A DNA stretch of 64,000 nt from AP-15 sp963814865 (GCA_963814865.1 CAWFEN010000015.1:62001-126000), one strand, 5' to 3'; shown: positions 46,250-55,359, counted from the first letter of the stretch. Program-made: numbers and translations. Notes: generated by a model from the sequence alone, not told the origin.

Positions 46250-46283
46250 CTGGACACAGCCGCCGCTGACAGGAGAACCGACC

Positions 46284-47708
46284 ATGGCAGATGATGTCCG
46301 CACACCCTATCGCATCGAAGAGGACGCGCTCGGCGACGTCGAGGTGCCGAGCGAGCATCTGTGGGGAGCGCAGACCGAACGCTCGCGCGAGAATTTTCCG
46401 ATCGGGACGGAACGCTTCCGCTGGGACCGCCCGGTGATCCGGGCATTGGGGATCCTGAAGAAATGCGCGGCATTGGCCAATTTGGAGCTGGGCCAGCTCG
46501 CCAAGGAGAAGGTGGATCTGATCGTGCGCGCCGCGCAGGAGGTGATCGACGGCAAGCTCGATGCGGAGTTCCCGCTCGTCGTGTTCCAGACCGGCTCCGG
46601 CACGCAGACCAATATGAACGCCAATGAGGTGATTTCAAATCGGGCGATCCAGCTCGCCGGCGGCGTGCTCGGCTCGAAGAAGCCGGTCCATCCCAATGAC
46701 GACGTCAACCATTCGCAATCCTCGAACGACACCTTCCCGACCGCGATGCATATCGCCGCGGTCGAAGAGATCACCGACCGGCTGCTGCCGGCCGTGCACA
46801 CCCTGCGGCAGACGCTCGACGCCAAGGTCAAGGCCTATGCGACCATCGTCATGGTCGGCCGCACCCACCTGCAGGACGCCACGCCGCTGACGGTCGGACA
46901 GCTGATCTCGGGCTGGGTCGGGCAGCTCGACGACGCCATGGCGACGATCGAGCGCGCGCTGCCGGGCCTGCTCGAGCTCGCCATCGGCGGGACTGCGGTC
47001 GGGACCGGGCTCAACGCGCATCCGCGCTTTGGCGAAACGACTGCGCGCAAGGTGGCGGCGGAGACCGGGAGGAGGTTCGTCTCGGCGCCCAACAAATTCA
47101 CTGCGCTGTCGGCGCACGACGCGATGGTGAATGCGAGCGCCGCGCTGCGGACCTTGGCCGGCGCGCTGATGAAGATCGCCAATGATGTGCGCTGGTACGC
47201 CTGCGGCCCGCGGGCCGGCTTTGCCGAATTGAAGATCCCGGAAAACGAGCCGGGCTCGTCGATCATGCCGGGCAAGATCAACCCGACGCAATGCGAGGCG
47301 CTGACCATGGTCGCGGTGCAGGTGTTCGGCAACGACCATGCGGTAGCGTTTGCCGGGTCGCAGGGCAACTTTCAGCTCAACGTCTACAAGCCGGTGATGC
47401 TGCACAACGTCATCGAATCGGTGCAGCTGCTGGCGGATGCCTGCCTGTCGTTCGAGGCGCGCTGTGCCCGCGGCATCGAGCCGGACGAAAAGCGCATCGC
47501 CGAGCACCTGCAAAATTCGCTGATGCTGGTGACGGCGCTCAACCCGCATATCGGCTACGAGAAGGCGGCGAGGATTTCGCTGACCGCCTATCGCGACGAC
47601 ATCAGCCTGCGCGACGCGGCGCTGAAGCTCGGCTTTGTGAGCGAGGCGCAGTTCGACGAATGGGTCCGGCCGGAGGACATGACGCATCCGCTGGCCGAGG
47701 GGAAATAG
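46284..47708 (+). CDS. fumC: Class II fumarate hydratase
   Basis: FumC interconverts fumarate and malate. The 474-residue protein has IEEDALGDVEVPSEHLWGAQTERS at the start, QTGSGTQTNMNANEVISNRA, HPNDDVNHSQSSNDTFPTAMHI, GRTHLQDATPLTVGQ and the fumarase/aspartase signature GSSIMPGKINPTQCE. An AGGAGA lies 8 bases before the ATG. It follows fahA and overlaps the GTG start of the thrE-like gene by one base. Class II enzymes need no iron-sulfur cluster, which suits an Irr-regulated organism under iron limitation. Confidence 0.96.
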   Translation: MADDVRTPYRIEEDALGDVEVPSEHLWGAQTERSRENFPIGTERFRWDRPVIRALGILKKCAALANLELGQLAKEKVDLIVRAAQEVIDGKLDAEFPLVVFQTGSGTQTNMNANEVISNRAIQLAGGVLGSKKPVHPNDDVNHSQSSNDTFPTAMHIAAVEEITDRLLPAVHTLRQTLDAKVKAYATIVMVGRTHLQDATPLTVGQLISGWVGQLDDAMATIERALPGLLELAIGGTAVGTGLNAHPRFGETTARKVAAETGRRFVSAPNKFTALSAHDAMVNASAALRTLAGALMKIANDVRWYACGPRAGFAELKIPENEPGSSIMPGKINPTQCEALTMVAVQVFGNDHAVAFAGSQGNFQLNVYKPVMLHNVIESVQLLADACLSFEARCARGIEPDEKRIAEHLQNSLMLVTALNPHIGYEKAARISLTAYRDDISLRDAALKLGFVSEAQFDEWVRPEDMTHPLAEGK

Positions 47709-49018
47709 TGGCGCCATCGGGATCCCGGATCGCGGATCGAGCAGCGACGACCGCCCGCACCGGGCGCGGGCCAGCGGCCGGCGACACCGATTTGACCGAG
47801 GCGCTCGACTGCCTGCTGCGGTTCGGTGCGCTGACGTTGCGCAGCGGCAACGAGGCGTTTCGCGTGCGCGAATGGATGGGTGCGATCGCGCGCGCCATGC
47901 GCGTCGATGGGCTTGCCGTGCATGTCACGCTCGGCGGCATGACGGCGACGGCACGCCGCAACGGCCGCCACGCCACCCTGGCCAGCGAGATAGCACCCAT
48001 CGGGGTCAATGCGTGGCGCATCGGCGCGCTCGAGCATCTGGCGCGGACCGCCGAGCCGGGCATCACCGCCCGCGCGGTCGCCGCGAGGCTCGACACGATC
48101 GAAGCCGCGCCGCCGCTGTACTCGCTCGTATCGACTGCCGCGGCGGTCGGTGTCGCGTGCGGCGCATTCTCCTACCTGAACGGCGGCGGACCGCCGGAGA
48201 TTATCGCCAGCCTCGCCGCCGGCGCGGTCGGCCAGTGGGTGCGGTCGCTGTTGCTGCGACGGCGCTTCAACCAATACGCCGTCACCGCCTTGTGTGCCGT
48301 GATCGCATCGAGCCTCTATTGCCTTCTCGCCGCGGCGCTGGCCGCCGCGGGCTTTGCCGTCGCGAGACATGCGGTGGGGTTCATCTCCTCGGTGCTGTTC
48401 CTGATCCCCGGCTTTCCGCTGATGGCCGCGCTGCTCGATCTGCTGCAGCACCAGATCGTCGCCGGGCTCGCCCGCCTCGCTTACGGCCTGATGGTGCTGG
48501 CGGCCGGCGGGTTCGGCATTTGCCTGGTCGCCGCTGCCGTTGGGCTGACGCCGGAGCCGCCGCCGCTGCTGCCGATCGGTGAGCCGCTGACCTTGCTGCT
48601 GCGTGCGATCGCCAGCATCCTCGGCGGGTGCGGCTTCGCGATCCTGTACAACAGCACGTGGCGCACGGTCCTGACCGTCGGCGGTCTGGCGCTCGTCGGC
48701 AACGAGCTTCGCCTGGCGCTGCACGACGCCGGCCTCGCACTGGCGCCGGCAACCTTCTTCGGCGCGATGGCGGTGGGCTTGCTGGCCTCGCTGGTGCACC
48801 AGCGCCTGCACGAGACGCGGATTGCGCTGACGGTGCCCGGCATCATCATCATGGTGCCCGGCACCTATGCGTTTCAGACGATCGTGCTGTTCGATCAGGG
48901 CAACGCGCTCGCGGCGCTGCAAGCGGCTGCCCTCGGCGGCTTCGTTGTCGGCGCGATGGCGCTGGGCCTGGCGGCGGCGCGCTTCCTGAGCGAACCGGGA
49001 TGGATCGTAGAGGCCTGA
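47708..49018 (+). CDS. ThrE-family threonine/serine exporter
   Basis: This 436-residue membrane protein fuses the two ThrE halves. A soluble N-terminal part (LLRFGALTLRSGNEAFRVREWM, VTLGGMTATARRNG) is followed by about ten hydrophobic segments from LVSTAAAVGVACGAFSYLNGGGP to the C terminus. They include HAVGFISSVLFLIPGFPLM and VPGIIIMVPGTYAFQTIVLFDQG, the glycine/proline-rich ThrE signatures. The family exports threonine, serine and related small metabolites by proton motive force. The GTG start shares one base with the fumC stop. The substrate in this context could be an organic acid or amino acid and is not decided by sequence. Confidence 0.82.
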   Translation: MAPSGSRIADRAATTARTGRGPAAGDTDLTEALDCLLRFGALTLRSGNEAFRVREWMGAIARAMRVDGLAVHVTLGGMTATARRNGRHATLASEIAPIGVNAWRIGALEHLARTAEPGITARAVAARLDTIEAAPPLYSLVSTAAAVGVACGAFSYLNGGGPPEIIASLAAGAVGQWVRSLLLRRRFNQYAVTALCAVIASSLYCLLAAALAAAGFAVARHAVGFISSVLFLIPGFPLMAALLDLLQHQIVAGLARLAYGLMVLAAGGFGICLVAAAVGLTPEPPPLLPIGEPLTLLLRAIASILGGCGFAILYNSTWRTVLTVGGLALVGNELRLALHDAGLALAPATFFGAMAVGLLASLVHQRLHETRIALTVPGIIIMVPGTYAFQTIVLFDQGNALAALQAAALGGFVVGAMALGLAAARFLSEPGWIVEA

Positions 49019-49100
49019 GCGGCTCCCGCGGGTATCTCCAGCGGGAACAGGAGGTTGACGACTGCGACGCGCTTGGAAAGAGGCTGCGCGGCCATTGAGG

Positions 49101-49121
49101 AGCGCGCAATATCCGCGCGCT
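49101..49121. terminator. Hairpin between converging thrE and livF
   Basis: AGCGCGC and GCGCGCT form a perfect 7-bp stem around a 7-base AT-rich loop, overlapping the livF stop codon. No T-tract follows, so the role is positional inference. Confidence 0.35.
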
Positions 49122-49827
49122 ACAGCGCCAGCAGCCGGTCGAGCCGGGCGTGGTCGGCGCGCAGCTCGGCAGCGGCGCCGGAAAAGCGCACCGTGCCTTT
49201 TTCGAGGACATAGACGCGGTCGGCGAGCGCCAGCGCAAAATCGACGCCCTGCTCGGCGAGGAGGATGGTCAGGCCCTGCGCCTTCAACTCGCCGATCTTG
49301 TCGCGCAGGGTGTCGACGACGAGCGGCGCCAGCCCTTCCGACGGCTCGTCGAGCAGCAGCAGGAGGGGATTGCCCATCAGCGTGCGGGCGATCGTCAGCA
49401 TCTGCTGCTCGCCGCCCGACAGAAAGCCGCCGCGCTGGTCGCGCCGCTCGCGCAAGACCGGAAACAGCTCGCCGACGGTCTCGATGGTCCAGCGGCCGGG
49501 CCGGCGGGCGGCGCGGGCGCCGACTTCGAGGTTCTCCTGCACGCTGAGCTCGGCGAAGATGCGGCGGTCCTCGGGGACGAAGCCGATGCCGGCACGGGCG
49601 ATGCGGTGCGGCGCCCAGCCGGTGATGTCCCTGCCCTGCCACAGCACGCGGCCGCTGCCGGGCGCAGTCAACCCCATGACCGAGCGCATCGTTGTCGTCT
49701 TGCCGACGCCGTTGCGGCCGAGCAGGCAGACGCATTCGCCCTCGGCGATCTCGAGCGAGACCCCGAACAGCACCCGGCTCAAACCATAAGCGGTATGGAT
49801 CTCCTCGACCGCCAGGAGCGGCGTCAT
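49120..49827 (-). CDS. livF: Branched-chain amino acid ABC transporter ATPase LivF
   Basis: A 235-residue ATP-binding subunit. Walker A is GRNGVGKTT (38-46), the signature LSGGEQQM, Walker B LLLLLDEPSEGL and a switch His/Gln region ILLAEQGVDF. GRDITGWAPHRIARAGIGFVPEDR is characteristic of LivF-type ATPases. It works with LivG on the cytoplasmic side of a LivHM permease. The start overlaps the livG stop by 4 bases. It is the last gene of the five-gene transporter operon. Confidence 0.92.
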   Translation of the reverse strand: MTPLLAVEEIHTAYGLSRVLFGVSLEIAEGECVCLLGRNGVGKTTTMRSVMGLTAPGSGRVLWQGRDITGWAPHRIARAGIGFVPEDRRIFAELSVQENLEVGARAARRPGRWTIETVGELFPVLRERRDQRGGFLSGGEQQMLTIARTLMGNPLLLLLDEPSEGLAPLVVDTLRDKIGELKAQGLTILLAEQGVDFALALADRVYVLEKGTVRFSGAAAELRADHARLDRLLAL

Positions 49828-50561
49828 CGGTGTTCGCCGAGATAGACGCGGCGCACCTCGGGATCGGCGCGCATTTCGGCGGGCGTGCCCTCGGCCAGCA
49901 GCCGACCCTGATGCAGCACCGCGATCTTCTGGGCGATCGCGAACACCACCTCCATGTCGTGCTCGGTAAACAGCAGGGTCAGCTCGCGCTCGTCGGCGAT
50001 ATGTTGCAACAGGCGCATCGTCTCCTGCGTCTCGCTCGCCGACATGCCGGCGGTCGGCTCGTCGAGCAGCAGCAGGGCCGGATCGCTCGCCAATGCGATG
50101 CCGAGCTCGAGCTGCTTCTGGTTGCCGTAGCTCAGCGTGCCGGCGACCGCAAACGCCTCGTTGTCGAGGCCGACCGAGGCGAGCAGCGCCTCGGTGTCGT
50201 CGCGGTAGAAATTCTCCGAATTCGACCAGAAATTCCGGCCGCGGCCGCGATGGGCGAGAAAGGCCGCCTGCAAGTTCTCGAATACGGTGAGCTGCGGAAA
50301 GATGTTGGCTCGCTGAAACGAGCGTCCGACGCCCATGCGGCAGATGCGGTGCGGCGGCGCCCCGGTGATGTCGCGGCCGTCGAGCAGCACCTGGCCGCCA
50401 TCGGGGCGCAGATGGCCGGTGATCAGGTTGAAAAAGGTCGTCTTGCCGGCGCCGTTCGGCCCGATCACTGCGGCGATCTGGCGGGTCGCGACGGCGAGGC
50501 TGACCCCGCCGACGGCGGCGAAGCCGGCGAACGACTTGCGCAGGTCGCGCACCTCAAGCAT
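49824..50561 (-). CDS. livG: Branched-chain amino acid ABC transporter ATPase LivG
   Basis: A 245-residue ATPase with Walker A GPNGAGKTTFFNLITG, the LivG-specific GRSFQRANIFPQLTVFENLQ, the signature LSYGNQKQLELGIAL and Walker B LLLLDEPTAGMS followed by FTEHDMEVVF. It partners LivF. It overlaps livM by 8 bases and livF by 4 bases. The serine of the usual LSGG is replaced by LSYG, which is normal for this subfamily. Confidence 0.92.
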   Translation of the reverse strand: MLEVRDLRKSFAGFAAVGGVSLAVATRQIAAVIGPNGAGKTTFFNLITGHLRPDGGQVLLDGRDITGAPPHRICRMGVGRSFQRANIFPQLTVFENLQAAFLAHRGRGRNFWSNSENFYRDDTEALLASVGLDNEAFAVAGTLSYGNQKQLELGIALASDPALLLLDEPTAGMSASETQETMRLLQHIADERELTLLFTEHDMEVVFAIAQKIAVLHQGRLLAEGTPAEMRADPEVRRVYLGEHR

Positions 50562-51549
50562 CGCGTGCGGCCAGGCGATGCCTGAGCAGGCGAAATCCGC
50601 CGACCAGCCCGCCGACGATGCCGCCCGGAAAGACGAAGAGCAGAACCAGCAGCAAGGAGCCGAGAACGAACGGCCAATACTGGGTATAGTCGGTAATCTG
50701 CTGGTTCAGCCAGACCAGCGCCAGCGCGCCGACCGGCGGCCCCCAGAAATAGCCCATGCCGCCGAGGATGGTCATGATCATGACCTCGGCCGATTTCGAC
50801 CAGAACACGTAATCGGCAAAGACGCCGCGGCTGAAGATGCCGTAGAGCGCGCCGGCAAGGCCGGCAAAGGCGCCGGCGACGACAAAGGCGGCAAGCTCGT
50901 AGGCGCGCACGTTGAGGCCGATAAAGGCGGCGCGCTCGGGATTGTCGCGGATCGTCGTCAGCATGCGGCCGAAGGGCGAACGCACGATCCGCCGCAGCAC
51001 CGCGAGCGAGACCGCCACCAGCGCCACGGTGAGGAGGTAAAAGCGGCTGTTGATGTTCAGATCGCCGACCCCCGGGATCGCGCTCATCCAGTCGAGGTTG
51101 GGGTATGGGATCTCGGGCAGGCCCTGGTCGCCGCCGGTCACGTCGTTCCATTTGTAGCAGATCGCCCAGACGATCTGCGAGAAGGCGAGCGTCAGCATGG
51201 CGAAGTAGAGCTTGATCAGGCGCACGCAAAAATAGCCGGAAACCAGGGCAAAGATGCCGGCACCGATCCCGGCCGCCGGGAAGGCGACGATGAACGGCAT
51301 GCCGTAGGTCTTCATCAGGATGCCGCAGACATAGGCGCCGACGCCGAAATAGGCGACGTGGCCGAACGAGACGAGGCCGGTGGTGCCGAGCAACAGGTTG
51401 AGGCTGACCGCGAAGAGGGCGTCGATCGCGATCTGCGCCGCGAGGAACGTGTCATAGCGCGAGCCGAGCCACGGCACCGAGCAGGCGGCGAGGAAGACGA
51501 TCAATGTCCACGGGATATGGCCGGCGAGGGCGGAGCGGCGGCGGGTCAT
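50554..51549 (-). CDS. livM: Branched-chain amino acid ABC transporter permease LivM
   Basis: A 331-residue inner-membrane permease with about ten hydrophobic segments. Conserved blocks are ALFAVSLNLLLGTTGLVSFGHVAYFGVGAY, a TLAFSQIVW stretch, the EAA-like SPFGRMLTTIRDNPERAAFIG coupling region and TILGGMGYFWGPPVGA. It forms the channel with LivH. The start at 51549 overlaps the livH stop as ATGA. Confidence 0.92.
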   Translation of the reverse strand: MTRRRSALAGHIPWTLIVFLAACSVPWLGSRYDTFLAAQIAIDALFAVSLNLLLGTTGLVSFGHVAYFGVGAYVCGILMKTYGMPFIVAFPAAGIGAGIFALVSGYFCVRLIKLYFAMLTLAFSQIVWAICYKWNDVTGGDQGLPEIPYPNLDWMSAIPGVGDLNINSRFYLLTVALVAVSLAVLRRIVRSPFGRMLTTIRDNPERAAFIGLNVRAYELAAFVVAGAFAGLAGALYGIFSRGVFADYVFWSKSAEVMIMTILGGMGYFWGPPVGALALVWLNQQITDYTQYWPFVLGSLLLVLLFVFPGGIVGGLVGGFRLLRHRLAARDA

Positions 51550-52427
51550 CGCAGCGGCCGGCCGAACAGGCCCCACGGGCGGACGATCAGGATGACCGCC
51601 ATCAGCGCGAAAACCGAAAACAGCGAAAAGCCGGGAAAGATCAGGATGCCGAAAGACAACACCTCGCCGTAAATCACCGACCCCCAGAACGTGCCCCAGA
51701 TCGAGCCCATGCCGCCGATCACCACGACGATGAACGCCTGGACGATGATCAGCACGTCCATCCCCGGCACGATGCTTTCGATCGGCGTCACCAGCGCGCC
51801 CGACAGCCCGGCGAGAAACGAGCTGACCACGAACATGCCGGTGTAGATCGAGCCGACATTGGCACCCAGGGCGGCGAGCATCTCGCGGTCGTAAGAGGCT
51901 GCCCGCACCATCCGGCCGGCGCTGGTGCGGTTCAATACCAGCCAGCCGGCCAAGGCGATCAGCGGGCCGATCGCCAGGACGAACAAGTTGTAAAGCGGCT
52001 GCGTGGTGCCGAAGAGCTGGATGCTGCCGGCGAGCACCGGGGGTCGGGACACCGACAATTGACCGGTACCCCAGACGAACTTCGCGACATCGCCCAGGAT
52101 CAGCACCAGGGCGTAAGTGAAAAGCAGCTGATAGAGTTCTTCGCGGCCATAGAGATGGCGCAGCAGCAGCCGCTCGACGATCGCGCCCAGCAGGGCGACG
52201 CCGAGCGCCGCGACGAGCGCCGCCAGCCAGAACCCCTCCGCCGACGGCTGGAGCCATTGCACCGTCTGCCAGGCGAGATAGGCGCCGATCATGTAGAACG
52301 AGCCGTGCGCGAAGTTGATCACGCGCATGACCCCGAACACGAGCGACAGCCCGGAGGCGATCAGAAACAGAAACATCGCGGTGGTCAGGCCGCCCATGAA
52401 CTGGCTGAACAGAAACGACACCGCCAC
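51546..52427 (-). CDS. livH: Branched-chain amino acid ABC transporter permease LivH
   Basis: A 293-residue permease beginning at a GTG. It has eight or so membrane segments and the LivH signatures GLTTAMFLFLIASGLSLVFG, MRVINFAHGSFYMIGAYLAW, RAASYDREMLAALGANVG (coupling loop) and VVIGGMGSIWGTFWGS. It pairs with LivM. It lies 76 bases downstream of the substrate-binding protein gene. Confidence 0.92.
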   Translation of the reverse strand: MAVSFLFSQFMGGLTTAMFLFLIASGLSLVFGVMRVINFAHGSFYMIGAYLAWQTVQWLQPSAEGFWLAALVAALGVALLGAIVERLLLRHLYGREELYQLLFTYALVLILGDVAKFVWGTGQLSVSRPPVLAGSIQLFGTTQPLYNLFVLAIGPLIALAGWLVLNRTSAGRMVRAASYDREMLAALGANVGSIYTGMFVVSSFLAGLSGALVTPIESIVPGMDVLIIVQAFIVVVIGGMGSIWGTFWGSVIYGEVLSFGILIFPGFSLFSVFALMAVILIVRPWGLFGRPLR

Positions 52428-52503
52428 CGCCGGTCAGCCTCCCAATGTTCGGGCCGCCTGCGCTCGCATCCCGATCGCGGGCGTCGTTATGCCCGAGCCG
52501 CGG

Positions 52504-53700
52504 TCAGTTCGTTTCCGTTGTCGGCGGCAGCAGCTCCGGGTTTTTCATCACGGCAAAGGGATAGGCCGGATCTTTGACCATCTCGCCATAATATTCGGGG
52601 GCAAAGGTCTCATGCGATTTAACGCTGAACGTGCGCTTGCCGACCGGGGTGTCGAAGCTGAGGCCGAGCAGCGCTTTCGCCACGTCGTCCGACTTGGTGT
52701 TGCCGGCTTTCTTGATGCCCTCCGCCAGGGCGACGATCGACTGATAGCCGACGATCGACCAGCCGGATGCGTATTGCTGCTTGGTGAACGCCTTCAGGTC
52801 CTCGATGAACTTCTTGTGTTCGGGCGGCTCGGCGCCGCTCCAGATCACCGGGTCGTAGGCGTTGCCGATGATCCCATAGGGATAATCGCCGCCCAGCGCC
52901 CGCGCCTCGTCGGTGGTGCCGACCTCGGCCGGGTCGATCATCCGGTTGTCGACGGCCTTGTAGTAACCGAGCGGCTTTGCTTCCTTCGTGAAGGTGACGA
53001 AATCGCCGGCGAACAGCGAGGAATAGATCGCGTCCGGCTTCTTGCCCATCTGCGCGGTGATGAACGGGGTGAAGTCGGCCTCGCCGAGCTTCGGCCATTG
53101 CTGGTCGACGATGGTGATGTCGGGGCGCATTTTTTTGAGGGCCTTGATGAAGGCGGCGATCGAATCGCGCCCATAGGCGTAATCGGGCGCGATCGTGGCT
53201 ACGGTTTTGACGTCCTTCCATCGCGCCATCAGGGTCGCCCCCGCCAACCCTTCGACATCGGTGTTGGAAGCGATGCGAAAGATGTACGGATGGATGTCGG
53301 CCGCGTCGGTCAGCCGCGTGCTTTTCGCCGTCGGGGCGATGAAGACGATCTTGTTTTCCTTGGCGACCGTCGACACCGCCGGCGCCTCGGCCGAGGTCAG
53401 GGTGCCGACCAGGAAGTCGACATTGTCCTTGATGATCAGCTCGCGCGCCAGGCGTACCGCCTCGTCGGCATTCGCCTTGCTGTCACGCGACAGGATTTCG
53501 AACTTGCGGCCGAGCACGCCGCCCTTGGCATTGATATCGGCGACCGCCAGTTCGGCGCCCTTCAGGACGGGCTCGCCATAGACCGCGGTGGGGCCGGACA
53601 ACGGGATCGGGAACCCGATCTTGATCGTCTCGGCGGCGGATGCCACCGCAGGCCCGAAGGCGGCGGCGCAGGCCAGCGCCAGCATATGACGGCGGAACAT
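52504..53700 (-). CDS. Periplasmic amino-acid binding protein (LivJ/LivK type)
   Basis: A 398-residue type I periplasmic binding protein. The signal peptide runs from MFRRHMLALACAAAF to VASAA. The mature start ETIKIGFPIPLSGPTAVYGEPVLKGAELAVADIN is typical of leucine/branched-chain or amide binding proteins. Later blocks include DFLVGTLTSAEAPAVSTVAKEN and DVKTVATIAPDYAYGRDS. The ATG at 53700 has GGAGG at the right distance. A GTG two codons earlier is too close to it. The true ligand is not fixed by sequence: amino acids, amides, urea or aromatic acids are all known for this family. Confidence 0.88.
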   Translation of the reverse strand: MFRRHMLALACAAAFGPAVASAAETIKIGFPIPLSGPTAVYGEPVLKGAELAVADINAKGGVLGRKFEILSRDSKANADEAVRLARELIIKDNVDFLVGTLTSAEAPAVSTVAKENKIVFIAPTAKSTRLTDAADIHPYIFRIASNTDVEGLAGATLMARWKDVKTVATIAPDYAYGRDSIAAFIKALKKMRPDITIVDQQWPKLGEADFTPFITAQMGKKPDAIYSSLFAGDFVTFTKEAKPLGYYKAVDNRMIDPAEVGTTDEARALGGDYPYGIIGNAYDPVIWSGAEPPEHKKFIEDLKAFTKQQYASGWSIVGYQSIVALAEGIKKAGNTKSDDVAKALLGLSFDTPVGKRTFSVKSHETFAPEYYGEMVKDPAYPFAVMKNPELLPPTTETN

Positions 53701-53777
53701 GTCCACGCCTCCCTCCCCGATCGAAGTTTGTCATTCGGCTTACGGTTGCGCCTTATCGATCGGCGCCTCGTCAGGTG

Positions 53778-54785
53778 TCAAGCGGCGCCTTGCCGCTGTC
53801 CCCAGCGCTGCCGCCAGCTCGGCACGGGGCCGAGCGGCTCGGCCGAAGTCAGCGCCCGCATCACCGCCCGCGCGAGGCAGTCCGCAGCAGCGCTGCCGAG
53901 CCGCAGCAGCACCACCGGCTCGGCCGGCGGGCCGGCTCCGGTCGACAGCGCAAACACGCTGTCGCCGTCGAACGGCGTATGGATCGGGCGGATGGCACGC
54001 GCCAGCCCATCCTGGGCCATGATCGCCAGGCGCCGACAGCCGCCCTTGTCGAGCGCGGCGTCGGTGGCGACGACGGCGATCGTCGTGTTGGCACCCGGGG
54101 CGGCAGCGGCGCATTGCGAAAAATCCGCCGGGTCGAGAGCGCGGTCGGGCGCCTCCGGCTGTCGGTCGATGTCGCCGGCAAGCGCGATTTCGGCGGCCCA
54201 GAAGCGCCCGCAATCGGGTCGCACAGTCGAGCCCCAACTGTTGACCGCAACAATCGCGCCGACCGTAGCGCCGTCGGCAAGGACGAGCGAGGCGGTGCCG
54301 ATGCCGCCCTTCAACCGCCCGGAGGTGGCGCCGCGTCCGGCCCCGGCATTACCGAGTGCGAAGTCTTTCGCCGCCGTGTCCACCGCCTTGCAGCCGAGGG
54401 CGCGGTAGGGCGGTGCGCCGGTCCACCTCCGCCGGCCGGGAAAGCCGAGGTCGAACAGGATCGCGGCCGGCACGATCGGCACCCTGACCGAGCCGACCGC
54501 AAAACCGCGGCCTGCTGCGGCGAGCCGATCCATCACCCCGGCAGCGGCGTCGAGCCCGAAGGCCGAGCCACCCGAAAGCACGACGGCATCGACGCGGTCG
54601 ACCAGGGTGTCGGGGCCGAGCAGATCGGTCTCGCGCGTACCCGGCGCCCCGCCGCGGATATCGACCGAGGCCACCGCCGGCCGCTCGACCAGCACGACGG
54701 TCGTGCCGGTGATGCCAGCGCCGTCTTCGGCCTGCCCGACCAGGATCCCCGGCACGTCGGTAATCGAATTGCGCGGACCCGCCAT
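53778..54785 (-). CDS. S58-family (DmpA/NylC-like) N-terminal nucleophile hydrolase
   Basis: A 335-residue member of peptidase family S58, which includes DmpA aminopeptidase and nylon-oligomer hydrolases. NSITDVPGILVGQAED, GTTVVLVERP, VVLSGGSAFGLDAAAGVM and KGGIGTASLVLADGATVGAIVAVNSWG are conserved. Self-cleavage to release a nucleophile is expected at the Asn-Thr of GANTTIAVVATDA, followed by IRPIHTPFDGDSVFALST. The gene precedes the liv operon on the same strand by 77 bases, so the transporter may take up its products. The start at 54785 is an ATG; a longer frame to 54818 is possible. Confidence 0.85.
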   Translation of the reverse strand: MAGPRNSITDVPGILVGQAEDGAGITGTTVVLVERPAVASVDIRGGAPGTRETDLLGPDTLVDRVDAVVLSGGSAFGLDAAAGVMDRLAAAGRGFAVGSVRVPIVPAAILFDLGFPGRRRWTGAPPYRALGCKAVDTAAKDFALGNAGAGRGATSGRLKGGIGTASLVLADGATVGAIVAVNSWGSTVRPDCGRFWAAEIALAGDIDRQPEAPDRALDPADFSQCAAAAPGANTTIAVVATDAALDKGGCRRLAIMAQDGLARAIRPIHTPFDGDSVFALSTGAGPPAEPVVLLRLGSAAADCLARAVMRALTSAEPLGPVPSWRQRWGQRQGAA

Positions 54786-54812
54786 GGCCACCGGCTCACC
54801 CTCCGCTGCCGG

Positions 54813-54915
54813 GCGCAATCATCCCCCGGGGCGAAATCACCCCCAGGGCGCAGTCAGCCCCAGGGTGCAGTCAGCCCCAGGGTGCAGTCAGCCCCAGGGC
54901 GAAATCATCCCCGGG
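54813..54915. repeat. 17-bp tandem repeat, six units
   Basis: Six head-to-tail units of 17-18 bases: GCGCAATCATCCCCCGGG, GCGAAATCACCCCCAGG, GCGCAGTCAGCCCCAGG, two of GTGCAGTCAGCCCCAGG and GCGAAATCATCCCCGGG. The middle units are identical while the outer ones have drifted. The array lies between the S58 peptidase start and the mucR stop, overlapping the last mucR codons. No protein reading of it is convincing. Confidence 0.85.
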
Positions 54916-55342
54916 TGCGGCGCGTTCTGGTACGTGGCCGGCTGCGCTTGCGCCCGAGGCCGAGCGTTTTCGCCATCTCCGAGCGCTGCTCGGAATAGGC
55001 AGGGGCGGTGAGCGGGTGATCGCTCGACAATTTCCACCGCCGCAAATATTCCGCGATCTGCAGACCGTGCCGGGTGCCCAGGTGCCGGCGCAGCGTTTTG
55101 CCTTTGAACCCGCATTCGAGGCAAATCACTTGGTCGCGCTGCACCGATCGCTTGATCGGCACCGCCGGCGTGCGCACCGGTGGGACTTCGGTCGGCATTC
55201 CAAGTTGGCGGATCGCCTGCTCGACCGCAATGATCAACCCGGAAAGCTGGTCCGGGGCCAGCACATGATTTCCGACATAGCTGGTGATGATCTTGGCCAC
55301 CGGCCGTAAATCGACGCTTCTCGCCGTGTCTCCGTCATTCAT
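54905..55342 (-). CDS. mucR: MucR/Ros-family zinc-finger transcriptional regulator
   Basis: A 145-residue regulator of the Ros/MucR type, found mainly in alphaproteobacteria. It has an N-terminal helix bundle (VAKIITSYVGNHVLAPDQLSG) and the prokaryotic C2H2 zinc finger ICLECGFKGKTLRRHLGTRHG, with Cys74, Cys77, His87 and His92. LQIAEYLRRWKL and a basic C-terminal tail (RKRSRPRTRTRR) follow. MucR proteins bind AT-rich DNA as H-NS-like silencers of exopolysaccharide, motility and acquired genes. A perfect inverted repeat 18 bases upstream of its start may be an autoregulatory site. Confidence 0.92.
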   Translation of the reverse strand: MNDGDTARSVDLRPVAKIITSYVGNHVLAPDQLSGLIIAVEQAIRQLGMPTEVPPVRTPAVPIKRSVQRDQVICLECGFKGKTLRRHLGTRHGLQIAEYLRRWKLSSDHPLTAPAYSEQRSEMAKTLGLGRKRSRPRTRTRRTRG

Positions 55343-55359
55343 GGTCGAATCGTCCCTAT

